From Haliclystus octoradiatus (taxonomy: Eukaryota; Cnidaria; Staurozoa; Stauromedusae; Haliclystidae), in assembly GCA_916610825.1 (NCBI GenBank), contig OU744447.1, positions 16,413,751 through 16,477,750 on the forward strand: a stretch of DNA of 64,000 nucleotides, in the 5' to 3' direction. The position numbers and the translations under genes are program-made. Below are positions 43,441 to 55,564 of this stretch, piece after piece. The notes beneath the pieces are model-generated. The model was not told the origin of the DNA, did not search any database, and was given only the letters and a program-made list of their open reading frames with translations. Positions within the stretch are counted from its first letter, which is position 1, and the number at the start of each line of letters is the position of its first letter.

Positions 43441-45436
43441 TGTCTTTCAGGATAAGACAATAATTATATTCATATTAATTTATTATGTAAATTTAAAAGG
43501 AGGTGTTACATGCGAATGGGAATATTATGTGTATGAAATATGGTCATTATAATTATTATAGAATCTCGTTCATTCGCTATATACAGATTGCCGCATGGAG
43601 GATAATTTGTAAAGCGTAGACCACTGATCTATATATAAGTCTTTTATATATATATCATTGGCTCAGATTTAAATTTTAATAATGGGTGAGCTATGTATAG
43701 GTAGCAACGAAATATAAAAGTTATATGTAGTAAAGTACCAAATCTGTGAATTCTTAAACTGTGAAAACCATTTGAAAATCACGTGAATGAGGCCGATAGT
43801 TCACATATATTATACGACACAAGCACCTCTATCCGATTGAAATGAATCGAACAGATTAATAGAGTATAATTACAATAATGTGAAATAAAAAATATGTTAA
43901 TAAATAATACAGTTTTTGTATTCTCTTATCTTATATGCACTTACCTTCGCATTAACTTGTGTCTTCTGTATAGATGTAAATATTGCATTAATTAATATCA
44001 TGCAGTCATTTGGATGCCTATGTAAGAGAAAAAGCAACAATTGCATTAGCATTGATTGTACTATATGATGAGGTGATCTATAAAAGTTGCCAGGTTAGCT
44101 ACTGTATAAGGTATTTCTTAGATAAGAGATGTGATAATGTGAACTTAATCAGTGCCTGATTGTAAAAATTGAATGGTTAGTTATCTTTCACGAATATCTT
44201 TAAAATAACGGACCTATAGCCCATGCCCAATTTACCCAAACAACGATCTCAATGGAATAACTAACAATTTCATCATTCTTCGACATCAGGAATATCTACA
44301 AAATAATGCCATGCATAAACCCGGCGTATTATAGTAGAAAAGTCGTAGCCCCTTCGTCGTCAATCTAAGTCGTGCTTCTAAGGATAATTTTGTCTCTATA
44401 AAGATGGAGCGCAATCAATTTTTGCTGAAAAAATATATTTTATGGCACAAAGATGGACGTCCTTATAAGAAAATAAAGTCTATCATCGCGCAACAGAACA
44501 AACTTTTTAACATTTTTTGTGTGTAAGAAAAATAAAAGTGACAGAAATTACAAAGTGTTTAAATGTATAGTAGCTTGATATATCGGTGTCTGACTATCGG
44601 ACATACATACTCAACATAATTATGATAAACTCTGCATCAATAACAGTACTGATCTAAGTCACGATCTATGATCATTTGATAGACAAACAACTAATCATCT
44701 ATTCTCCTAACTAGCTGTCATGTAAACATTGTGTGACCCCTGTTAAGCTTTGATTGAGCAAAGAGCACAAGGTCATGACCGCTCCATATAAGAATCAAAT
44801 TTAGAAATTACATGAACATGCTTTATAAAATGCTAGTAATCAAAATAAAGCATTTAGAATAATAATGTTGTTTACAAAATATTCTACGAATATTCTAATG
44901 TTCTCGTATTCTCGTAGGGGACGTTAATTTTGTAATAAATACTCCCGATAAGAAATTTAAAAGAGATTTTCTTTTCTACCTGTGGCTAAGTGCATGTGGC
45001 ATTTGAATTGCTCATTGAAGGGCTACGAATTGAATATAAATCACGTGATATAAATTGCTGGATTTGATTGGTTAATAATACAATTTGATTGACGTAACAA
45101 TGGTTTGTTTCGGTGTTCTATACTTTAACTGACATTTTGTTATTGTGTAATTTAAATTGAAATAATTCAACGAAAATTATATAGAAATTAGATTACAAGA
45201 CCAACATATTAATTTGAAAAATTTCAAAGATATAGTACATGGAGAACGAAAATTCTATTTTGGATGATACTATGGATATTTTACATTTACATTATGCCTT
45301 GAATCAGGCGCGACTACTAATATCAGCAACCGCGTCTTCTAATTAAAATATGAATTTCTGGGAGAAAAATTAACAGCATTACTACTAGCTAGAACTAACC
45401 GTATAATCAAAGTTTAAACTTTACGAAATAATTACA
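43441..45436. other. Intergenic region between two MANSC genes
   Basis: The 2 kb contains the 3' UTR and poly(A) signals of the upstream gene and presumably the promoter of the downstream one. The passage around 44640-44690 (aacagtactgatctaagtca) resembles 51110-51170, hinting at another dispersed repeat. I see no further gene. Confidence 0.5.
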
Positions 45437-48400
45437 ATGGATGTAAAACTGGATGCCTTAGGAATATATTTATTCATTCTACTGTTTATATCTTATATTT
45501 TCGAAGGTAAGTGTTGAACATTTTATCAAAATAAGAAATATATATACATAATGGTAACGAATATCGATATATTTATATAATCATTCGGTTTTCAACTTCA
45601 ATGTGAAATTAGCAAATCAGTCGATCTATAGTACATTTTCAATATCATCTTAATACATCAATCGATGAATAGATAAGTATTATTCAGGCACATGGGAATG
45701 GGACAGGAATTCGATTTTCAAAAACAGTCTGAAATCAAGCCAATGTTATGTAGATTAACTGTAATAGATTGCAACGGGAACTAGGTACTAATTAGGGTTA
45801 CTCAAAGGAAAAAATAATATGAAAATACTCAAGTTTGATATTATTGATAATTATGGAGATAAGGAGTAGAGATTCGATTTGATCAAATTATTCAATAATC
45901 GAATTTCGTAAAACTGGCACAAACTAAATATGATTTATTTTATGCTATTATGGAGTTATAAGAGATGTAAGTACATACATGGAATTAAGCTTGCTTCAAC
46001 ATTCTACCGTATAGAGAGATATCAAGAAAAACATTGTAGCACTAGATGTTGTATCAGCTCAATATCGTCATAATTATACGGATACAATGTTGCAGCTGGG
46101 TGGCATTTACAAAAGACAATCATTTTCCGGGGGACGTGATGCTTCACATGGTATATGTTACTTGTTTATATGCAAAGAACTTTATTGATACCAAATTCTA
46201 GAAAAGGAAAGCTTTTGGTGCTATATAATTTTTTGCGTTTTCAAGAAAATTTTGTTAGTCTTTTGTGTGAAATAAAGCCTAAGTAGCTAGCCAAAATGAC
46301 AATTAATTGTCATAGAGAGGTCCGTCGAGATGTTTCATGGGTGTTGTCTCAGATACATAACTTTCTCGGGTGGTGCAATTTCCAGAAAGTATCATCCCAC
46401 GTCAACCTATTTTAGAGAGATTCAATCAATCAGAGCTGCTATAGGTTCACTCAACCACACATATTTCCCTCTCTATAACTTGTACTTTAATAGTGCAATT
46501 CTCCATATTTCTCATTTTAGTAGCGAATGCAACTGATGTCAGTTTGGCAGGCCAATGTCATTCTAGCCAAATTTACAACGAGGTTACATTAAAAGGAGGT
46601 ATTCATGCTGGCACATATAAAGATGTTGGTGGAGTATCTACAATGCAGGAATGCCAAAAGAAGTGTTGTGAGTTTCCAGCCTGCGATCTAGCATTAATGT
46701 TGGCTGGTAGCTGCTATTTAGTGGGATGTAGTGATCAGAAAAGCTGTGTTCTTCAACCAGCAAAGAAATCGAATTTTCATCCAAGTGTCTCCTATGTTAC
46801 AAGGTGGAATAGTGAAGGTGTCAAGCACACAGGTAAGAGATTACAGAAGATTAAGACAGGCAATGACAGAATTTGGCTTAAAAGTTTCAGGCAGCCTCCA
46901 CGTATATATAAATGACCAAAAATTGGTGATAAACTACTAAATAATCAGGCCAAAATATACCGATAAAACTTTTGGCAAGCTAGTTTTGGAGATGCGAGTT
47001 TACTGTTATACGGTTTTGGAACTGATGTTAGACGTGACGATTGAAAATGTTCCAACCCCCTTCCAGATAACACAAAATGAAATGCATCATCATACGTTCT
47101 TGTCACAGTATCTACGAATGATGAAGTTGACACAATTGATAAAATGGTGTGATCGAAAGTGTTACTACCCAATTACACGATAATTGTTTCTTTCTTGTTT
47201 CCAGTCTTCGTTCACGACAAATCCGTCCCAAAATTCACGTGTCCGAAGATGACACCAATCAACAAAGTTACATTAAAGGGAGGCCTGCAGGCAGGGGATT
47301 TTACTGATGTTGGTAAAGTACCAAATCTTGAGCAATGTTACGACATCTGTTGCCAACAAAAAAATTGTGATCTTGCATTCATGCTGGGACAGAATTGTTT
47401 CAGTGTCCAATGTAAGGATAAGAACCTCTGTGGTACAATGCCCGCACAACCATCTATATTCAATCCGCAAATCGCATACATTCCTGCGAGGCTAAATTCT
47501 CCATCGGTGGCTCTACCTAAACCAGGTAAGATAATCACGATCCCATACCCTACCACATATACGCTCTTTGATATCGTAAAACTTATTTATCCCGTCGTCA
47601 TTAAAACAGTGTATACAAGTTTCCGTGTCTGACAAACACGTAGCATGAAGGCTTGTTGTTAGTATAGTTACATGTTCATTAAACTCAATAGAGGATTTTC
47701 ATAAATCATAAAAATATCAATTTTCTTCTGAATTTGCTCTAGCCTTCCAGGAAATAGGATTCCAGGATCCCTACTTTTGTCGGACCTTGCGTGTGGAGTT
47801 GTAAAGTATGGGTTTAGAATTGGGTTTTCTGAATAAAGGATGACGATCATTTATTGACTGTGACCCGGACAGGTGTGATAATTATGAAATGATGATAGCA
47901 TAATGTGGCTATATGTTACTTTATTACAATATTACATACTTTATCGAGAAAAAACAAGAATGACCGTTAGATGCAGGCCATGGCCACTATTAAAGGTTTA
48001 ATATGCGTTTTACATCTATGATTTAGTTGCAGTAACGATACCAAAGTCAACTATTCCCTTTCCATCTCTTCCATCCAATGGAACTAAAGAAGCTGCCGCA
48101 CATGTCTGTCCAAACACAAAAATATTTGACCGCGTCACGTTGAAAGGGGGCGTTGACGCAGGTAATTTCCACGACAACGGCAAAGTTGAAGATATGAAAC
48201 AGTGTCGACGCATTTGTTGTGAAATGACTCATTGTCATTTGGCATTTCTTCTTGGTAAAAACTGCTTCTCTGTGAAATGCAACAGCGTGGATGCATGCAG
48301 AGCACAAACAGCCAAACCTTCGACGTTCTATCCTCAGGTAAGATCATCTCATCAGGGTTGAATGGGATTTTAACGGGGGGTTTTAACGGTTGCCATTTGA

Positions 48401-51400
48401 TTTGCAATGCCGCAACTCGGATCTAGAATGAGCACATCGCTGTTGCTCGAAAATATGCTGAAAGTTAAATTCCAGTATCACAATGATTTTAATATATTAT
48501 ACAAATTGACATTGAAAGAGCGAGGCAATTAATATGGTCTGGGAAGGAAGGTGTCTAGGTGGGATCCATTTTAAATTAAATCCACACCTCTTTAGAATGC
48601 GAGGCATTCACCTTGGCTCTTCCATCTGAGATAAGCTCACTATATGCTTATACTTATAATAGATTGAGAGATAAATTGATTCATCTGTGATTCCAGATAG
48701 TTAATATAATATATCTTCGTTTAATATATTGAAATCTGTTCAGCTACAAATCTTTTTATAGGTTTCAATGTTTTTATAATCATTTCATAGATATCTTACG
48801 TTCGCAAAGTTGGCAGCAATGAATTACTCAAATCGTTACCAGTTGAACAAATAAAGCCATTGGTACCAAAAACACTCAAAGGTTTGTAATCAGATTTAAA
48901 TCCGAATCAGGAAGGAATCCACGAAAGAAATTTCAATTTTGGATGGGTTGCAGAAGATTAATTATCAGCCTCTATCGTGCAGCTGACGCTTGTCCTCTTT
49001 TTAAGATAATCTCTTTAAGAGAACACGACCAACTCTTGATGCTAAAACTATCAACGATATTATTTAAATGGCTTACGCCCAACAAAATCCTGTCGATAAC
49101 ACGTGAGGCTACAACATATATACACTGTAATTACTAACTAGACACCCTTATTAATAATAAGAATCGTACCCAATCCTCTATCTACAAAGCCATTTAGACA
49201 AGGTTAGACATGTAATGAAGTTGTGCCGTATAACGTGAAGTTTTTCCGCTCTACAGATTCTCTACTTTTCATATAGGTGCTATCCCTGGTGCCAAAAATG
49301 ATATCAAGGATGCATCAGGTGGCTTGGGTGACATCAGACCGAACCTAACAAAGCCATTAAACGAGCAAATAGCAAATTTAGCATCATCACAGGTATTAGC
49401 TGTACCATTAGCATCACAAGCAATAAAATCCCTTGGTGATAAAACAGTAAAAGACGCCGATTGTCAAAAGGATAATATTTTACATAATGTCACATTAAAA
49501 GGTGGTAAGAAATCTGGCGAATTTAAAGAAGTTAAAACAGCAACAACTATGTCTGAATGTATACAACATTGTTGTGATGATCAAACAAAAAAATGTAACC
49601 TCGCTTTTATGTTGGGTGCCACGTGTTATTCTGTTGAATGTGAGTCTAAAGATTTATGTCAGACAACAGATGCACCACCAAGTAGTTTCAATCCACAGAT
49701 TGCTGTTGTGAGGAAGATTAAAGATGCTGATAATCTCCAAGGCAACGTAACAACCAGTCATCAAGGTAACACCAAGAAAACGATTTTGATTATAAATTGT
49801 ATGGAGTGAGATAAGATTAACTTTACTGAAACCTCCATTGTTTCTGCTATGACAAGGACTAATTGAGGTTTCGGGTGCAAATTACGGTAGTACTGGATAC
49901 CACACCTTGCGGGAATATGGGATATCGTGAGCTGTTCTCGAATCTTCTGGACATTGGTAATCTTGCATGACAAATGTTTGGACTGGGAGATCCGGATGAG
50001 TTGCAATCAATATACCAGCTGACAGCCTATACAGCAGACTCAATATATAGCCTCCGAGCGATGAAGCAAAAAGAGGGTCTACTTTGTTCAAATCGGCAGT
50101 TCTCGTTTAGAACGAGAAGCAATTTATCACTCAGGAAATGATTTTTAAAATGCGTTCCTAATAAATCCCAATAAAAAATAATCATTCATATATAGCCTAT
50201 ATCGAGTATCACATTCACAAGTTTAGTATAGTCTAAATGATGGTTTGTTCTCCCCGCGGGGATCTTTTGATATCTTAGCATAACTCATTATATATCTATT
50301 ACATTAAAATTCTAGAATTATCAACAAAACCAACTATGCCAGTAACACAGTCTTCTTACAAGAATAATGAAACTGAGATAGATGACGATCGTCAACATTG
50401 TATGCATGGTGAAATCATTAAAGATCGCTCGTTAAAAGAAGGGAAAAAAGCTGGGCGTTATCGTTTATATCGCACTATCCCAACAATGGAAGCATGTATA
50501 GCGAAATGCTGTTTGAATGAAACATGTGATGTTGCGTTCATGGAAGGAGGACATTGTTTCAATATTGGTTGCTTTACAAAGACATCATGTACAGCAGTTG
50601 ACAAAGAGGCTTCGGACGTTTCACCGCAGATAGCTTTTATGCAGCATTATACTGATCAGCCTGATATCGAGGCAGTTGGAGCTGATAAGGAGGATACAGG
50701 TATAATAGTTAAGGCTCAAACATCTTTCAGCAGTTGATATAAAGAGACAATATTTGCTTTTGGGAGGCGCAAATAACCATTTCCATAAAATAAGGCACAA
50801 AATAATCGCGATTGATAGATTGTCTAATTTACCAGATACATAATCGTATAAGTCGAACCACATCGTCAAAATGGGTTAACCAGTGAGAATTTCACGACAC
50901 AAATCATCACGAACATTTAACCTACTCGAAGCGAAGGGTGTAACTTCTGAATTGCCAAATAGGAATTGCCAAAATGCCAATGACCAATAAACTGTCAATA
51001 ACAAAATAGCCCTCGTTAGTAAAAGTAATAAAGATAGAAAACAAGAGGCTACATAATCACTCCTGGAATCACTCTCCTATTTCTAGAGACGAATAGATAT
51101 TCTACACATAACAGTACTGATAACTGCCTATTATTACATTACTGATCTCAAGCACGATCTACAGATCAATTTCAACAGAGTTAGGTTAGTGGTATAGCTA
51201 GGCATTGACGGAGAGGAGCGGCTGTCCACTTTGTAGGCACAGGCAAATCCAATCGGAAGTCCGGCCGTTCCGTATCTAAACTAATCAGCCTTGCAGCGCG
51301 ATGTGGTACTGTATAAGTTAAGATGTATCTCAGTGACAATAGAATAAAATATGTGCCACCAAAGTTTGAATTAAGCAGGCATTTTGTACTATCTCCATCA

Positions 51401-53047
51401 ACTATAATGTATATGTTTCATTTTCTTCAGAGTTGGAATCAAAGATGAGTAGCGACAGTGATCAACAGCATACCAATGAAGGACAAACTACCTCCAACAA
51501 CAGCAACAACAACGCATGCAGTCAACTTGAAGTTTCAGAAAATGTAGCAATTAAACCCGGACACAAAACAGGAGTTTTTAAAGAATTAGGAGAAATGAAA
51601 TCAATTGATAATTGCATTAGTTCATGTTGTGATCGACCCGACTGCGATATAGCATATTTATTAAATGGTCGATGTTTTTCAGTACAATGTAACGATGGAC
51701 AATCTTGTCAAGGAGCAACGAGGCCAGCACAAGATGGTGATACTGTTAAATTAGCATATATGAATAAAATAGACTCTGGAGAGAAGCAACGAGGTATGAT
51801 TATATTGTTGCGTTTATTTCATCTAGTACAATCGCGGGGTAACTTTCATTGCAGGAAGACGGGGGAGGGGTTTAAATGGGTATATGTTACACAAAAATCT
51901 TAATTTTAAAGGATTGCGAGTAAAGCCCTAAGAAATGTAATAAAATAATAGAATTATCAGAAGTGACACTGCAGCTATATTCCAAGAAGGGGAAAATGTA
52001 ATTTAGCCCAGGGAGTAATATTCACGATAATAAAATAGCATTCAATTTCTGCAACAGTAACAATTTTTTCTGAAACCAATGACTCGACATCTCATAAGGA
52101 TGTGTAACCGCACCTATTTCCCCTACCCCTTAGTTGCCATACCTGTCTATGATCTATTTTGGGATACATGTCATGTGCTATATTTTGATACATTGAATAA
52201 TCTATGACCAATACTTTTAATGTTTTGATTTCTCGTTTAGATATGGTCGTTGTTTATATGATCGTTGGTTGCCTTGCTTTCGCTGCAACAGCTGGCGGTC
52301 TCATCTGGGGAGCATTCGCATTTATAAAAAGGTAAAACATTTATGATAACTTTTACGGCAATCATCTGTATAAGGTCACTAGTCAATAACTGATATCTGT
52401 AATTATTATTTACATTTATAGTACACACGTAGTACGTCACACCTCTCCTAAGCGGACACCTGTCTTATCCGAACAAATTCCTTCAGTCTGTTGGATGTCC
52501 GGTTGGGACAGGTTTGATTTATAAGCAGGCTTTATAGTCTGCTTAATTAAGATTACTATCTAACATTTACTTCTAAAGCAGTAGCAATATTGTTCTAATT
52601 AATCCAATATATTTTAAAGCAATATTAAGAAAGCACTATCAAGAAAGAATGTTTTCTTGGGATAGTAGACTTGTAGCCATTTATAACATTATAACAATAC
52701 AGTAATACAATCGTTTATTTCAACAGGAAAAAGCTCCGTAATAAAATGAGATTGTTAGATGAAGACGAAGAAAGAATAGATGACATGTTATCGAGACGTA
52801 AGTACAAATTAAACATCATTTATGATTTGCCATTCTATAACAAGGAGAAGCAATACGAGATTAATGGCAATTGGCAACCCAAAACGATGATGCCTCGATA
52901 TTTTCTATCTCTTACACGGAAACATATTCGTTCTATCTGATCTAACAATTTGATCCGGTTTATATCCCAATCACATTAACAATGTATATTTCGTTCCTAT
53001 TTGTAGCAACACACACACGATATCGTACACCACATGCACGATACTAA
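45437..53047 (+). CDS. Type I membrane protein with six MANSC domains
   Basis: Exons: 45437-45506, 46521-46832, 47205-47525, 48033-48337, 48791-48881, 49277-49765, 50316-50699, 51431-51793, 52241-52331, 52727-52797, 53007-53047; 845 residues, every junction in frame. Exon 1 encodes a signal peptide (MDVKLDALGIYLFILLFISY). Six MANSC domains follow in exons 2, 3, 4+5, 6, 7 and 8, for example VTLKGGLQAGDFTDVGKV with CYDICCQQKNCDLAFMLG. Domain 4 has two extra residues in the CC-x6-C spacing, and exon 6 opens with a polar linker of about 55 residues. Exon 9 is the 91-nt TM exon (D-MVVVYMIVGCLAFAAT...). The tail, KKLRNKMRLLDEDEERIDDM, then PTHTRYRTPHARY, has a basic then acidic stretch with a dileucine. 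It recalls the basic juxtamembrane and acidic parts of KIAA0319 tails. The ligand and function are unknown. Confidence 0.87.
45705..45830. repeat. Copy of the tctgaaatc / caatggg repeat family
   Basis: cagtctgaaatcaagccaat ... gtaatagattgcaacggga ... actcaaaggaaaaaataata, related to 6419-6556 and 31414-31552. It lies in intron 1 of the six-MANSC gene. Confidence 0.5.
47690..47790. repeat. Copy of the GGTCTGACAAAA-end repeat
   Basis: aatatcaattttcttctgaa ... attccaggatccctactttt-gtcggacc is the inverted counterpart of 17879-17960. Confidence 0.55.
52241..52331 (+). CDS. Transmembrane exon (91 nt) of the six-MANSC membrane protein
   Basis: It enters in phase 1 with Asp, reads MVVVYMIVGCLAFAATAGGL then IWGAFAFIK, and leaves in phase 2. 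Length and phases equal those of the TM exons at 312-402 and 31200-31290, although the sequence is more diverged. Confidence 0.83.
52436..52515. repeat. Pogo-like terminal repeat pair
   Basis: cacacctctcctaagcggac-acc and ggatgtccggttgggacagg-tttga form a short inverted pair of the kind that ends pogo/Tigger elements. It is an internally deleted remnant in an intron of the six-MANSC gene. Confidence 0.4.
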
Positions 53048-55564
53048 CAACAGCACAAACCGAAGGAATTGAGGATGATTCTTAATGGGGGAACACTTGG
53101 GACCAATGGATCTACTATGAGGATATACCACGCCCTGAAATCTTCAATGAACTTTTACCCTACTACCTGAGAGATTTACAGTTTCTCTTTGCTATGTATA
53201 TTAATGCTTTGCTTCTTGTCATACGTTTTACTTACGCTATAATTGTATTACGTATCACGAGATGGAGCCAGACGAATGTTTCTTTGTTAGGAATGTTTAG
53301 CATAGATTTCTTTATTCTATGTAATATTGCACTGTTGAAGAGTGTGTTATAAAATATATATTTAATTATTATATACCGTGTTAGACAGCGCATTAAGTAG
53401 ATAAAGATGGATGATATTAAATTATATAGAATAGTTCTGCACCAATAGAGTTAGATATCTTTAATTTAGTCATTAATATATATTTAATTATTATATACCG
53501 TGTTAGACAGCGCATTAAGTAGATAAAGATGGATGATATTAAATTATATAGAATAGTTCTGCACCAATAGAGTTAGATATCTTTAATTTAGTCATTAATA
53601 TATATTTAATTATTATATACCGTGTTAGACAGCGCATTAAGTAGATAAAGATGGATGATATTAAATTATATAGAATAGTTCTGCACCAATAGAGTTAGAT
53701 ATCTTTAATTTAGTCATTAATATATATTTAATTATTATATACCGTGTTAGACAGCGCATTAAGTAGATAAAGATGGATGATATTAAATTATATAGAATAG
53801 TTCTGCACCAATAGAGTTAGATATCTTTAATTTAGTCATTAATATATATTTAATTATTATATACCGTGTTAGACAGCGCATTAAGTAGATAAAGATGGAT
53901 GATATTAAATTATATAGAATAGTTCTGCACCAATAGAGTTAGATATCTTTAATTTAGTCATTAATATATATTTAATTATTATATACCGTGTTAGACAGCG
54001 CATTAAGTAGATAAAGATGGATGATATTAAATTATATAGAATAGTTCTGCACCAATAGAGTTAGATATCTTTAATTTAGTCATTAATAAAAATAGAAAAT
54101 CAACACATTGATATTTTATCGGATTTTTCAGTGAAGCATTTTCTTCTACTTCCTATTCAAAGCGACACTTTCTGAGTATCATTCTCTTGGATACATTCGA
54201 CCACGATTTCGAGGTCAGTTGATCATGTCTTCCTCTGAAACCCTTGTAATAAACGCCGTGCAATATCTTGAACGAATGAATGATTATACTAATTAATATC
54301 TAAATTATTTAAAGGAGTCCTCGGCCCCCTTTTTGAAATTTAACCAAATACTCCTCGATTTCAGAAAATGGCATCCCTCACTCCAAAAACAATCGAAAAC
54401 TCCAGGGCCAGCCAGTACAAAAACATTTTTAAAACATAGTTAAAACACAATCAGATTATACAGTAAATTAACTAGATATGGGAAATGTAGTTTGACGTAT
54501 TTTAAAAACACTAGCAACTCATTTGTGTTCCCTTATTTTGCTACAGTATATGCATGACAATATAATGATGGAGGCATTTTGAATGATGTAAAACGTTGGC
54601 TAGGTCAATTACCTTTTTGAAATCAATTTGAAACACAGAGCGAAAGCATTTCAGTTCGAAGAACCTCTACAACTGTTGCAATCCCATTTTTCCATTCAAA
54701 CGAAGACCATGCGTAAATAGTAACGTAAAAATAACAAAGCACTGTTTGAAAAACAAAAAGCATACCGTATCGCTCTATAGCGAAGGCACCTATACTATTT
54801 TTTTCTGTTTTAGAGGCGTGTTAGAGAGCAGTGATCGCAAATGAGGAAATCTATAGCATTTGAACAAATCAGTATGTTTATAGATAGATAGATACCTTGG
54901 AGTAAAACAATGCTGGCCAAAACTTATGGTAAACCGTGATAGAGATGATTGCATTTATAATCTACGTCTTTTTTTACAAGAAAGCTGCAGAATGATATGA
55001 TCATTGATTTATTTTTGAACAACAGCGCTTTGCTTAGTCAGTATCCATTGGGTAGTTCGCAATTATCTGCCTTGGCACTGTCCAAAACCCACAATCTTCA
55101 ATGAGCCAAAGAGCCATGCCACCCGTTAAAAATCACGAGAATGAAATAAGCGAACGAACAATATTTTAAAACAATGTGCTTTCGATAAATTATATCAAAG
55201 GAAACGTATACGTTAAATATAATTTATTCGATTCAAACTTTCCAAAGTGACAATTCATAAAAAGGAGTAGAATTTGCTTTGATTTGGCGTTTAATTGAAT
55301 TCACAGATTCTAGTGGAGGGCTAAATAGCTTCATGACGTCATGTTAGTTCTGTGTAACGCTTATTGGGCGATAACGCAACTGAAATTGACCAGCCGTTGA
55401 AACACAAAGAGGCACCTGGTTTCGAAGAACGATTCTCCACTTTAATTTCTTGTAAATATTTTTGCAATCAAATACAATGTCGATGAAGATTATTGAGAAA
55501 GTATTTTGTTATGAATAAAAGAGATATTAAACACATCATTATTGATAAAATGAAATACGGCTAG
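53048..55564. other. Intergenic region and probable 3' UTR of the six-MANSC gene
   Basis: It includes the 122-bp tandem array and about 1.5 kb of unremarkable AT-rich sequence before the next gene. The first AATAAA after the array is at 54085-54090, directly at its edge. Confidence 0.5.
53353..54084. repeat. Six identical tandem copies of a 122-bp unit
   Basis: The unit starts aatatatatttaattattat and contains accgtgttagacagcgcatt and gttctgcaccaatagagtta. The landmark ccgtgttag occurs at 53376, 53498, 53620, 53742, 53864 and 53986, exactly 122 bp apart. I see no differences between copies. It begins about 300 bp after the stop codon of the six-MANSC gene and ends at a poly(A)-type AATAAA. 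No ORF is conserved. Confidence 0.95.

Noticed and set aside
38433..53047. Reading the four- and six-MANSC plus-strand genes as one long gene
   Set aside because: The first ends with a stop codon and poly(A) signals, and the second begins with its own signal-peptide exon 2 kb later.
53353..54084. Tandem array considered as a CRISPR-like or coding repeat
   Set aside because: Units are contiguous with no unique spacers, in a eukaryotic locus, and have no conserved open frame.
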